A stretch of DNA of 26,008 bases from an uncultured Haemophilus sp. (GCA_902481695.1 CABSXY010000005.1:1-26008), one strand, 5' to 3'; positions 8,255 to 16,411 are shown, counted from the stretch's first letter. Notes: a model not told the origin generated them from the sequence alone. Numbers and translations: made by a program.

Positions 8255-10498
8255 ATGAATTTTAAATTAAGCCTCATTTCAACCGCACTTTTAACCAGTT
8301 TTTCAGTTTCAGCATTTGCGGAAACTGAACAACCAGTAAAAGCAAACACTGAAACGCTTGAACAAATTAATGTTCAAGATACAGGTATTAAACAAAATGG
8401 TTATCAAACGACAGGGACATCCGTCGTATCAAAAGCTGAAGTGCCTGTATTCGATACACCAAATACTGTCAATATCCTTTCGACTAAATTATTAGAAGAT
8501 CGTAAACCTGAATCACTCATTGATGCGCTTTATAACGTCAGTGGTGTAAGCCAAGCCAATACGCTAGGTGGTATGTTTGATGCCATCCAAAAACGTGGTT
8601 TTGGTGGAAACCGTGACAACTCAATTATGCGTAACGGTTTACAAGCTGGCCCAGCGAAAAACTTTAGCGCGACAACTGAAACCGTTGAAGTGTTAAAAGG
8701 GCCTGCATCTGTACTTTATGGTATTCAAGATCCAGGTGGTGTGGTTAATATCATTACTAAAAAACCACAACAAACACCACGCTATGTTATCGGAGGAACT
8801 TTAGGTAATCATAGCCTATGGGGAACACAATTAGATTTCACTGGTGGCTTAGGAAATGGTTTTGCTTACCGCTTTATCTATGACAAACAAGAAAAAGACT
8901 ACTGGCGTAATTTTGGCAAATTAAAAAATACGACTTATGCGCCATCACTTTCTTGGGAAAATGATAAAACTAAAGTGCTTCTTTCTTATGAACATAAAGA
9001 TATTCTTGAGCCATTTGATCGTGGCACAAACCTTTTAACGGCGACGAATGCCTTACCGGACATTCCTGTATCGCGTCGTTTAGATGAGCCGAATAATGAA
9101 ACAACCGCAAAAACCGATAATATCGATTTCAAAATTGAACACAAATTAAGTGACGGTTGGAAATTAAATGCGGGTTACATCTATGCTCGTTATAAATATT
9201 TCTATAACCAAGCACGTATTACAAATATCAATGTTAAAGATGTTGCGATCCCTGCTATTAAAAATAAAAAGGGCGAGATTACCTCTCCAGAATTAAGCGC
9301 TCGTCATGTACGCCGAGCTATTGAGCAACAACAAGGCGATCAACGTGTTCATAGTGGCACATTAAATATCGTCGGTGAATTTGGTATTGGTGATATTGCT
9401 AACCGTTTTGTAGCCGGTGTGGATGTTATGCGTAATATCCGCGATATTGGACCTATTTATAACCAAGGTATCATGAGTTCTGATATCAATATCGATCATC
9501 CAAATTATACCAATCCGGTTGCTGAACATAAAAACGGTAACGGCAACGCTTACCAATATAACCATCTAAAAACCGTTGGTGTTTATATCCAAGATACCGC
9601 TTACTTTACAGATAACTTTATCATGACAGGTGGTTTACGTTATGAGTACTTTGATCAATTTGCAGGACGTCATTGTTTAAATGCTGCAAACTGTAAAAAA
9701 GGCCAAAATCTAACAAGAACCGGCAATACTGATCAGCACGATGGTAAATTATTGTATCAATTAGGTGCCGTATATAAATTTACGCCACATATTGCGACCT
9801 TTGCAAACTACTCTGAGTCTTTCCGTCCACAAATGAGTGTGGCAACACCTGTTAGCGGAGATTTAAAACCAGAACAAGGTAAATCTTTTGAAATTGGTGC
9901 AAAATACGAAAACTCAGGTTTCAATGCGACACTTGCATTATTCAATATCAGCAAACGTAATGTAGCTGAGGCCGTTGGTTCTGGTTCAAATGCGCAATTG
10001 AATATCGTCGGCAAACAACGTTCTCGTGGGGTGGAATTCGATCTTAATGGTCAAATTACGGATAGTCTAAGCGTAGCGGCTAACTATACCTACACCAAGG
10101 TAAAATCACTTGAAAATGAACTTTACCCTGATGCGGTAAATCAACAACTTTCTGGTGTACCAAAACATCAAGCTTCTCTATTCTTAGCTTATAACGTAGG
10201 TGAATTTGATTTTGGTAACATCCGTGTTGGTGGTGGTGCTCGTTATTTAGGTTCTTGGCATGCTTATAACAGTGATTACACTAAAGCATACAAATTACCT
10301 CATGCCGTGGTATATGATGCCTTTATTGCTTACGATACCAAAATCTCTGGCAAGAAAGTGTCTTTCCAACTTAACGGTAAAAACTTAGCAGATAAAACTT
10401 ACTATCCATCTACCTCTGGTAACGCAACAAACACGTTAATCCCTGTTGCATTAGGTTATGGACGTGAATTTATCTTCAACACGAAAGTTGAGTTTTAA
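8255..10498 (+). CDS. TonB-dependent siderophore-type outer-membrane receptor
   Basis: A 747-residue outer-membrane gated channel. The ATG at 8255 is chosen because it gives a clean signal peptide (MNFKLSLISTALL through SAFA, cut after about residue 22), has GGGA about 8 nt before it, and follows the promoter. An in-frame TTG at 8192 would overlap the -35. A TonB-box-like LEQINVQ lies near residue 36. The plug domain (about 60-190) shows TPNTVNILS, the ALYNVSGV block, VLKGPASVLYG and GGVVNIITKKP, typical of the siderophore (FhuA/FpvA-like) branch. A 22-strand barrel follows, ending in Phe (KVEF) as barrel assembly requires. One extracellular segment has a close Cys pair (CLNAANC). The ligand is unknown; an iron-siderophore is likely by family and by the Fur-like site. 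An exact uptake signal (8282-8290) lies inside the signal peptide coding. Confidence 0.93.
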   Translation: MNFKLSLISTALLTSFSVSAFAETEQPVKANTETLEQINVQDTGIKQNGYQTTGTSVVSKAEVPVFDTPNTVNILSTKLLEDRKPESLIDALYNVSGVSQANTLGGMFDAIQKRGFGGNRDNSIMRNGLQAGPAKNFSATTETVEVLKGPASVLYGIQDPGGVVNIITKKPQQTPRYVIGGTLGNHSLWGTQLDFTGGLGNGFAYRFIYDKQEKDYWRNFGKLKNTTYAPSLSWENDKTKVLLSYEHKDILEPFDRGTNLLTATNALPDIPVSRRLDEPNNETTAKTDNIDFKIEHKLSDGWKLNAGYIYARYKYFYNQARITNINVKDVAIPAIKNKKGEITSPELSARHVRRAIEQQQGDQRVHSGTLNIVGEFGIGDIANRFVAGVDVMRNIRDIGPIYNQGIMSSDINIDHPNYTNPVAEHKNGNGNAYQYNHLKTVGVYIQDTAYFTDNFIMTGGLRYEYFDQFAGRHCLNAANCKKGQNLTRTGNTDQHDGKLLYQLGAVYKFTPHIATFANYSESFRPQMSVATPVSGDLKPEQGKSFEIGAKYENSGFNATLALFNISKRNVAEAVGSGSNAQLNIVGKQRSRGVEFDLNGQITDSLSVAANYTYTKVKSLENELYPDAVNQQLSGVPKHQASLFLAYNVGEFDFGNIRVGGGARYLGSWHAYNSDYTKAYKLPHAVVYDAFIAYDTKISGKKVSFQLNGKNLADKTYYPSTSGNATNTLIPVALGYGREFIFNTKVEF

Positions 10499-10514
10499 TT
10501 GAGCGCACAATACG

Positions 10515-10539
10515 AGGGCGAATCATTTCGCCCTTTTTT
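10515..10539 (+). terminator. Intrinsic terminator between receptor and ABC transporter
   Basis: AGGGCGAA (10515-10522) and TTCGCCCT (10527-10534) form an 8-bp GC-rich stem with loop TCAT and a run of six T. It should reduce transcription from the receptor into the transporter gene. Confidence 0.85.
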
Positions 10540-10563
10540 CGTTTTTTACTTTATGGATAATCA

Positions 10564-12324
10564 ATGAATTGGCAAACTGAACTTAACTCAAGTTTAAGCT
10601 GGATTTTGACCGCACTTTTCTGGGTGATTGTGTGCTTTAGCGTGACGACACTAGCACTCAAACAAACCACATTCGGTCAAAAGTTTTGGCATATTGCATC
10701 CCCTTCGATTAATCGTCGTAACAGCATCAAAATCATCCTTATGCTACTGGTATTGTTTACGATGATTTTGCTAGAAGTGCGCTTCAGCGTGCTCAACTCT
10801 TTTTTCTATAATGGGCTTTATAGCTCCATGCAGGAATTAGATGCGGATAAGTTTTGGTTCTTTGCAAAACTAAATGCCCTCTTAGTATTAGTACAAGTTA
10901 TCCACTCCATTGCCGATTATTTCTTACGGCAAGTATTTGAAATCCGTTGGTTGGAAAGCTTGAATAAAATCCTGGTTAAACGATGGTTAGAAAATAAAAA
11001 ATACTATCGTCTCAAATATGAAAAAGATCTACCCGATAATATTGATCAACGTATTGAACAAGATGCGCGTGAATTCATCAGTAGCACTGTCACTATTGTA
11101 CGTGGCATGATTAATTCTGTGCTAACCACCATTGAATTTACCATCATCCTTTGGTCTCTCTCTGGCGTGTTGAGTCTTTTCGGATTGAATATCGAAAAAG
11201 GCGTTGTCTTCTTTATTTACGCCTTTATTATCCTCGCAACGTTAATGTCTGTTTGGATTGGTCATCCTTTAATCAAGTTAAATTTCAATAAAGAAAAACT
11301 CAATGGTGACTACCGTTATTCTTTGATTCGAGTGCGAGATAATGCGGAAAGTATCGCTTTCTATCAAGGCGAACTGCAAGAACAACACTTATTGAAAAAC
11401 AAATTTGCTCAAATCATTCATAACCGTTGGGCAATTGTATTGAGAATGTTGGGATTAGACGGCTTTAATGGAAGTGTCACGCGCGTTGCAAAACTCTTAC
11501 CGTTAATGCTGCAAGCACCTCGTTTTTTCACTGGACAAATCAAACTGGGCGATATGCACCAAACTGTGCAAGCATTTAACCGATTAATGACCGCACTTTC
11601 CTTCTTCCGTTTGTTCTATGAAGAATTTACGCTCTACCAAGCGCGTTTAAATCGTCTTTATGGTTTTATGACGAAGTTGGATGAATTAGATCATTTAGAG
11701 GTTCATCAACCCATGAAATGCTCAAACCGTGTTGCGTTATCAAATTTTGGTATTAAAGATGACCAAGGCAGATTGTTGCTTAATAACTTGAATATTGAAT
11801 TAAAAAATGGTGATGCTTTATTAATTCAAGGGCCTTCTGGTACGGGAAAAACATCGCTATTAAAAGCGATGGCAGGAATTTATCCTTTTGAAACAGTTGG
11901 TCTGGTGGAACATCCTTGTGTGACCAGTTTGTTCCTACCGCAACGCCCTTATATGCCACAAGGTACATTACGTGAAGCGATTTGCTATCCGGATATTGAT
12001 CCTTATCATCCTGAATTGGAAAAAACACTGACTGATTGCTGTTTAGATAAATATCTTCATAGCCTTGATGTAGAGAACGATTGGCAGGCAATTTTGTCGC
12101 CAGGTGAATTACAGCGCGTGGCATTTATTCGGATTTTACTGACGAAACCTGAAGTGGTCTTTTTAGATGAAACCACATCAGCACTTGATGAGCCAACCGA
12201 GTACCTCCTTTATAAAACAATTAAAGAGCGGTTACCCAATATGATCATTCTGAGCGTGGGTCATCGTGGCACATTGCATCAGTTCCATAATAAGCAACTA
12301 GATTTGGCAGTCTGCATCGTCTAA
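10564..12324 (+). CDS. YddA/SbmA-like ABC transporter (fused permease and ATPase)
   Basis: A 586-residue half-transporter with an N-terminal SbmA/BacA-type membrane domain (about 1-340) fused to an ATPase, the layout of E. coli YddA. About six hydrophobic helices are visible, with family blocks LEVRFSVLNSFFYNGLYSSMQ, RWLESLNKILVKRWLENKKYYRL and NIDQRIEQDAREF. The ATPase has Walker A GPSGTGKT (423-430, Lys429), signature LSPGELQ (about 511-517), Walker B VVFLDE (Asp535, Glu536) and the H-loop SVGHRG. It should work as a homodimer in the inner membrane. SbmA relatives import peptides and antibiotics; YddA-type substrates are poorly known. A GGATAA ribosome site precedes the ATG. It follows a TonB receptor, as yddA and yddB are neighbours in E. 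coli, but a terminator lies between. Uptake signals lie at 10609 and 11590. Confidence 0.9.
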   Translation: MNWQTELNSSLSWILTALFWVIVCFSVTTLALKQTTFGQKFWHIASPSINRRNSIKIILMLLVLFTMILLEVRFSVLNSFFYNGLYSSMQELDADKFWFFAKLNALLVLVQVIHSIADYFLRQVFEIRWLESLNKILVKRWLENKKYYRLKYEKDLPDNIDQRIEQDAREFISSTVTIVRGMINSVLTTIEFTIILWSLSGVLSLFGLNIEKGVVFFIYAFIILATLMSVWIGHPLIKLNFNKEKLNGDYRYSLIRVRDNAESIAFYQGELQEQHLLKNKFAQIIHNRWAIVLRMLGLDGFNGSVTRVAKLLPLMLQAPRFFTGQIKLGDMHQTVQAFNRLMTALSFFRLFYEEFTLYQARLNRLYGFMTKLDELDHLEVHQPMKCSNRVALSNFGIKDDQGRLLLNNLNIELKNGDALLIQGPSGTGKTSLLKAMAGIYPFETVGLVEHPCVTSLFLPQRPYMPQGTLREAICYPDIDPYHPELEKTLTDCCLDKYLHSLDVENDWQAILSPGELQRVAFIRILLTKPEVVFLDETTSALDEPTEYLLYKTIKERLPNMIILSVGHRGTLHQFHNKQLDLAVCIV

Positions 12325-12329
12325 ATAAT

Positions 12330-12366
12330 AAAAGGCTAAATTTATATTTAGCCTTTTCTTTTTTTT
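12330..12366 (+). terminator. Intrinsic terminator of the ABC transporter gene
   Basis: AAAAGGCTAAAT (12330-12341) and ATTTAGCCTTTT (12346-12357) form a 12-bp stem with loop TTAT, followed by a long T tract broken by one C. Confidence 0.9.
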
Positions 12367-12404
12367 ACTAAATACGATTGAACTTATAAGAAGTCTCTCA
12401 AGGC

Positions 12405-12433
12405 TTGCTACACATCCCAATCCCCCCTATAAT
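12405..12433 (+). promoter_or_regulatory. Promoter of the flippase group with a C6 run in the spacer
   Basis: TTGCTA (12405-12410), a 17-bp spacer, and consensus TATAAT (12428-12433). Six C (12422-12427) directly abut the -10, and another five C follow shortly after it. Transcription would start about 24 nt before the flippase ATG. The leader is pyrimidine-rich and has no Shine-Dalgarno sequence. Confidence 0.65.
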
Positions 12434-12463
12434 TCCCCCAATTTTTCTAATTTCATTTTCACA

Positions 12464-14008
12464 ATGTCAAATAAAACCATTGCCAAAAATACGCTATTTC
12501 TTTACATCCGAATGCTCTTCAACATGGGGGCGATGCTGTATATCTCTCGTGTGGTATTGCAGGTATTGGGTGTGGAAGATTTTGGTATCTACAACATTGT
12601 GATGGGTGTGGTGGTCTTATTTTCCTTTTTTAATGGCACAATGACGGCCACCACTCAGCGTTTTATTAACGTAGAAAAAGCCTCGAATGACATTCAACGT
12701 GTCAATAAAGTCTTTAATATTAGCATCTTAAATCACCTACTCATTATTTTTATCGTATTCGTGTTAGCCGAAACCGTCGGTTTATGGTTTTTAAATCACA
12801 AATTGGTGATCCCCGCTGAACGCTTGCAAGCCGCAAATATCGTTTACCAATTAGCATTAATTATCGCTCTTGTTGAAATCATCAAAGTGCCATTCAATGC
12901 CATGATTGTTGCCCATGAGAAAATGGGATTCTATGCTTGGTTGGGATTAGGTGAAACCATTTTAAAACTGACTTCTGTCTTTATCTTAAGTCATATCACG
13001 CATTACGATAAGTTGATTACTTATGGCTGCTTATTGCTTTCAGTCAGTTTAATCGTGCTCTCTCTTTATGTGTTATTCACTAAATATTACTTCAAAGAAG
13101 CTGCACGTTTCCGCCTATATAAAGATTTAAGCAAAACCAAAGAAATGGTGAGTTTTTCAGGTTGGATGCTCATGGGGCAAGTTGCCTATGTGGGTTCGAC
13201 CCAAGGCTTGAATATGGTGTCTAACTTATTCTTTGGCGTGGCAGTCAATGCAGCTGTCGCCATTGCGACCCAGGTAGAAGGTGCGGTTTATAGCTTTGTG
13301 AATAATTTCCAAATGGCGGCTAATCCGCAGTTAGTGCAGTCTTATGCGGCAAAAGATTACGATCGCAATCGCCAATTAATTCTTGGTATTTCAAAATACT
13401 CACTTTATTTAATGGCGATTCTCTCTGCGCCTGTATTGTATTTCACCCATACCTTACTGACATTTTGGCTAGGTGATCATCTTCCGCAATATACTGAGCA
13501 ACTCGTACAAGCTATTATTGCTTGCTTATTAATCAGTGCAATGGCAGGGGCATTTTGGATGAGTGCATTAGCCATTGGCACATCCACCGTAAAACAATAC
13601 AATATCATCGTCGCATTAATCGATCTTTGTACGGTGCCTTTGGCTTATTATTTGTTCACACTAGGTTATAATCCAGTATTTGCCTTTGTGGGTAAATTTA
13701 GTACGATGGTCATCTCACAACTCTATCGATTATATTTTATTAATAAAAAAATTAAATTTAACCACAAAGAATTTGTCTCATATTTAGTGAATGTCGGCGT
13801 GGTGTTTGGCCTGCTATTAGGTACCATCTATATATCCGATACTACCCGCAGCTATTCTTTATTGGAATTTATTGGACAATCCATCATTTTAGAAATGGTA
13901 TTAATCTGTGTCATTTTAATCTTCGGATTAAACACAGCAGAAAAAAATTTCTTGTTTAGCTATTTAAAGAAAAGAGTAAAAAAAGGAATCAACTCCTTAT
14001 TGATTTAA
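12464..14008 (+). CDS. Wzx-like polysaccharide flippase (MOP superfamily)
   Basis: A 514-residue inner-membrane protein with about 12-14 hydrophobic helices. It has the N-terminal pattern of Wzx/PST transporters: KNTLFLYIRMLFNMGAMLYISRVVLQVLG, then DFGIYNIVMGVVVLFSFFNGT. Such proteins flip lipid-linked sugar repeat units to the periplasm for O-antigen, capsule or lipooligosaccharide extension. It lies directly upstream of a pyruvyl transferase, which supports a sugar-polymer role. No glycosyltransferase is adjacent, so the substrate pathway is not defined here. The start has no recognisable ribosome site, but the N-terminus fits the family. The C-terminus is basic (KKRVKKGINSLLI); its last seven residues follow an A7 run and may be a recent extension (see findings). 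Confidence 0.88.
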   Translation: MSNKTIAKNTLFLYIRMLFNMGAMLYISRVVLQVLGVEDFGIYNIVMGVVVLFSFFNGTMTATTQRFINVEKASNDIQRVNKVFNISILNHLLIIFIVFVLAETVGLWFLNHKLVIPAERLQAANIVYQLALIIALVEIIKVPFNAMIVAHEKMGFYAWLGLGETILKLTSVFILSHITHYDKLITYGCLLLSVSLIVLSLYVLFTKYYFKEAARFRLYKDLSKTKEMVSFSGWMLMGQVAYVGSTQGLNMVSNLFFGVAVNAAVAIATQVEGAVYSFVNNFQMAANPQLVQSYAAKDYDRNRQLILGISKYSLYLMAILSAPVLYFTHTLLTFWLGDHLPQYTEQLVQAIIACLLISAMAGAFWMSALAIGTSTVKQYNIIVALIDLCTVPLAYYLFTLGYNPVFAFVGKFSTMVISQLYRLYFINKKIKFNHKEFVSYLVNVGVVFGLLLGTIYISDTTRSYSLLEFIGQSIILEMVLICVILIFGLNTAEKNFLFSYLKKRVKKGINSLLI

Positions 14009-14082
14009 AAAACAAACTGAATCCTATTGTCGAACTGATCAAAGATAAAAACGACGTATTTTATTTCGACTACCCACTTCAT

Positions 14083-14940
14083 TTGAACGTGGGCGATTTG
14101 CTGATTTATCACGGAACCGAGCAATTTTTTAAAGATCACCATATTAATGTGACCTTAAAACGTTGCGAATATGATTTAGATCTTGAAGAAGTCAAAGCGA
14201 AAATCACACCAAACACTACCATCCTTTTACATGGTGGTGGTAACTTTGGTGATCTTTATCCGCAGCACCAAAAGATCCGTGAAGAAATGGTGATGAATTT
14301 CCCGAATAATCGAATTATTGTATTGCCACAAACTGCTTATTTTAAACACGAAGAAAATCTGCAAAAATCAGCCGCACTTTTCCGTAGCCACAGTGATTGC
14401 CATCTATTGGCGCGTGACGAAAGAACAGAGAACCTATTTACACAATTTTCAAATCATGTTTATTTGTCACCGGACATGGCGCATCAGCTTTATGGCACGA
14501 TGGAAACGAAACAAGGCAAAACTGGTGAGCAGCTTTACTTCCTACGTAAAGATATTGAAGCGAGTGATATCGAGAAAAATATCCTTGCTCAACTGCCTGC
14601 TAACAGCAATGTAAAAGACTGGGAAGATATTCTTTCAACAGAAGACGATCTTGTTTTGGCAATAAGCTGGCGAATGAGTAAAATGGCGAACAAATTTGGC
14701 TTAGGTTGGCTGAAAGATCTTTGCCATCAATTCTGGTATGCCTATACTCAACGCATTGTAAAACGTGTTGCGCAAGTATTCTTAGCGAATGACAAAGTGA
14801 CTACAACTCGCTTGCATGGTCATATTTTCTCTTGCTTGTTAGAAATTCCAAATCGTGTTTGCGATAACTCTTATGGCAAAAATAGTAGCTATGCGAAATT
14901 ATGGACAAAAGAGCTAGATTTCGTTGAATTGGATAAATAA
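14083..14940 (+). CDS. Polysaccharide pyruvyl transferase family protein; start uncertain
   Basis: At least 285 residues of the polysaccharide pyruvyl transferase family, which adds pyruvate ketals from PEP to surface sugars; some members instead transfer sugars. Motifs visible are NVGDLLIYHGTEQFF, the glycine-rich ILLHGGGNFGDLYPQHQ, VLPQTAYF, and TTRLHGHIFSCLLEIP with the conserved His near the C-terminus. The coordinates given use TTG (14083), the first canonical start. The frame is open back to 13960, and the preceding residues (KNKLNPIVELIKDKNDVFYFDYPLHL) look like real coding, so the true N-terminus is probably near 13984-13999, overlapping the flippase. No ATG, GTG or TTG exists there, only AGG at 13984 (one base from ATG) and ATT at 13999. 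The gene may therefore be start-damaged, frameshift-expressed or use a rare start. Its stop overlaps the next ATG (TAATG). Confidence 0.82.
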   Translation: MNVGDLLIYHGTEQFFKDHHINVTLKRCEYDLDLEEVKAKITPNTTILLHGGGNFGDLYPQHQKIREEMVMNFPNNRIIVLPQTAYFKHEENLQKSAALFRSHSDCHLLARDERTENLFTQFSNHVYLSPDMAHQLYGTMETKQGKTGEQLYFLRKDIEASDIEKNILAQLPANSNVKDWEDILSTEDDLVLAISWRMSKMANKFGLGWLKDLCHQFWYAYTQRIVKRVAQVFLANDKVTTTRLHGHIFSCLLEIPNRVCDNSYGKNSSYAKLWTKELDFVELDK

Positions 14941-15683
14941 TGTTTGAATTAAAAAAACTGATTACAGCCATGATTCTTCCCCCATTTAATATTTTAATTT
15001 TATGGGGACTTTCACTTATTCTAGCTAAATTCAATTTCAAAAAATTAAGCCGAATTTCGACCGCACTTGGTTTCTCTCTACTCTATCTTTTAAGCATTCC
15101 TTACACTGCACAAGTACTTAAAGACAGTCTCATTACTGAAGATCATTTAACACTGCAAGATTATCAACAAGCTCAAGCGATCGTTTTACTTGGCGGTGGT
15201 TTACGTGATAGTAAAGAGCTTTATGCACCATTAGCTTCAACAGGTACTCAACTTGAACGCTTACGCTATGCCGCTTTCTTACAAAAAGAAACACACTTGC
15301 CACTATTAATTACAGGGGCGAGTCCAACAGGCGCTATTGAGGCCAAAATCGCCGCCGAAGAACTCCAAAACTTCTTTAATGTGCCAACTAAATGGATTGA
15401 ACCTAAAGCACTTACTACTAAAGAAAATGCGCTTTTCACCAAACAAATATTGGAAAAAGAAGGTATTCACAAAATTATTTTAGTCACCAATGAATGGCAT
15501 ATGCAACGTGCAAAATTATTGTTCCAACAACAAGGTTTTGATGTGTTACCTGCAAGTGTAGGTGAAGGCATTACGCCTGACAGTTATGGACTCAATATGA
15601 TGCATTTTATTCCACAAGGTGGCGCGATTACGAAAAATATGCAATTACTCAAAGAGTGGATTGGATATTGGAAAGAGCGCTAA
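14940..15683 (+). CDS. ElyC/YdcF-type DUF218 inner-membrane protein
   Basis: A 247-residue protein with two N-terminal membrane helices (about 8-28 and 38-56) and a DUF218 domain that would lie in the periplasm. Family blocks are QAIVLLGGGL (about residue 80), ERLRYAAFL, LPLLITGASP, and the late ILVTNEWHMQRAKLLF. The arrangement matches E. coli ElyC (YcbC), which affects undecaprenyl-phosphate-dependent envelope synthesis, though DUF218 members vary and YdcF/SanA are alternatives. Its ATG overlaps the stop of the pyruvyl transferase by one base, so translation is probably coupled. That position next to a flippase fits a role with lipid-carrier-linked polymers, which is inference. It contains an uptake signal (15060-15068), and another follows its stop (15683-15691). 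Confidence 0.85.
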   Translation: MFELKKLITAMILPPFNILILWGLSLILAKFNFKKLSRISTALGFSLLYLLSIPYTAQVLKDSLITEDHLTLQDYQQAQAIVLLGGGLRDSKELYAPLASTGTQLERLRYAAFLQKETHLPLLITGASPTGAIEAKIAAEELQNFFNVPTKWIEPKALTTKENALFTKQILEKEGIHKIILVTNEWHMQRAKLLFQQQGFDVLPASVGEGITPDSYGLNMMHFIPQGGAITKNMQLLKEWIGYWKER

Positions 15684-15731
15684 AGTGCGGTCAAAAGATC
15701 ACAAATTAGATAATGTTAAGAGGAAGAAAAC

Positions 15732-16394
15732 ATGAGTCAAATTACACGCGAACAAATGCTTCAGGTATTCGAAAATCGCTGTTCCACACGTTATTACGAT
15801 CCGAATAAAAAAATTAGCCAAGAAGATTTTGCGGCAATTTTAGAATTTGCTCGTTTATCACCAAGCTCAGTCGGTTCTGAGCCATGGAAGTTCTTAGTTA
15901 TTCAAAATAAAGCATTACGCGATAAGCTCAAACCTTTTAGCTGGGGTATGCAATATCAATTAGATGATTGTAGTCATTTAGTGATCATTCTTGCGAAGAA
16001 AAATGCTCGATATGACACGCCTTTCTTCCGTGATGTGGCGGTGCGTAGAGGTTTACAAGGCGAGCAATTAGAAAAAGCCTTGGAAAAATATAAAGGCTTA
16101 CAAGAAGTTGAAATGAAAACCGCAGAAAGCGAGCGTGCATTATTTGACTGGGCAAGCAAACAAACCTACATTGCATTAGCCAATATGCTTACCGGTGCTG
16201 CCGCTATCGGTGTAGATTCTTGCCCTATTGAAGGCTTTAACTACGATAAAATGAATGAAGTTTTAGCCGCTGAAGGTCTCTTTGATCCAAATGAATGGGG
16301 CGTATCTGTGGCAGCAACATTTGGTTATCGCGCGAGAGACATTACCAAAAAATCTCGTAGACCAATTGAAGAAATCGTCACTTGGGTTGAATAA
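15732..16394 (+). CDS. NfsB-like NAD(P)H nitroreductase
   Basis: A 220-residue FMN flavoenzyme of the oxygen-insensitive nitroreductase family, cytoplasmic and normally a dimer. The N-terminal FMN-phosphate contact is FENRCSTRYYDPNKKI, followed by LSPSSVGSEPWKFLVI and the C-terminal region VDSCPIEGFNYDKMNEVL, then AATFGYRARD. Length fits NfsB (about 217 aa). These enzymes reduce quinones, nitroaromatics and nitrofurans using NAD(P)H; the physiological substrate is unknown. The start has a strong ribosome site AGAGGAA 7 nt upstream. A terminator follows. It is separated from the ElyC-like gene by 48 nt containing an uptake signal and could be co-transcribed with it. Confidence 0.93.
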   Translation: MSQITREQMLQVFENRCSTRYYDPNKKISQEDFAAILEFARLSPSSVGSEPWKFLVIQNKALRDKLKPFSWGMQYQLDDCSHLVIILAKKNARYDTPFFRDVAVRRGLQGEQLEKALEKYKGLQEVEMKTAESERALFDWASKQTYIALANMLTGAAAIGVDSCPIEGFNYDKMNEVLAAEGLFDPNEWGVSVAATFGYRARDITKKSRRPIEEIVTWVE

Positions 16395-16411
16395 TCTATT
16401 TTCAAATAAAT

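Noticed and set aside
12405..12602. 65-codon + frame overlapping the flippase 5' end
   Set aside because: It is an out-of-frame shadow across the promoter and the flippase coding start.
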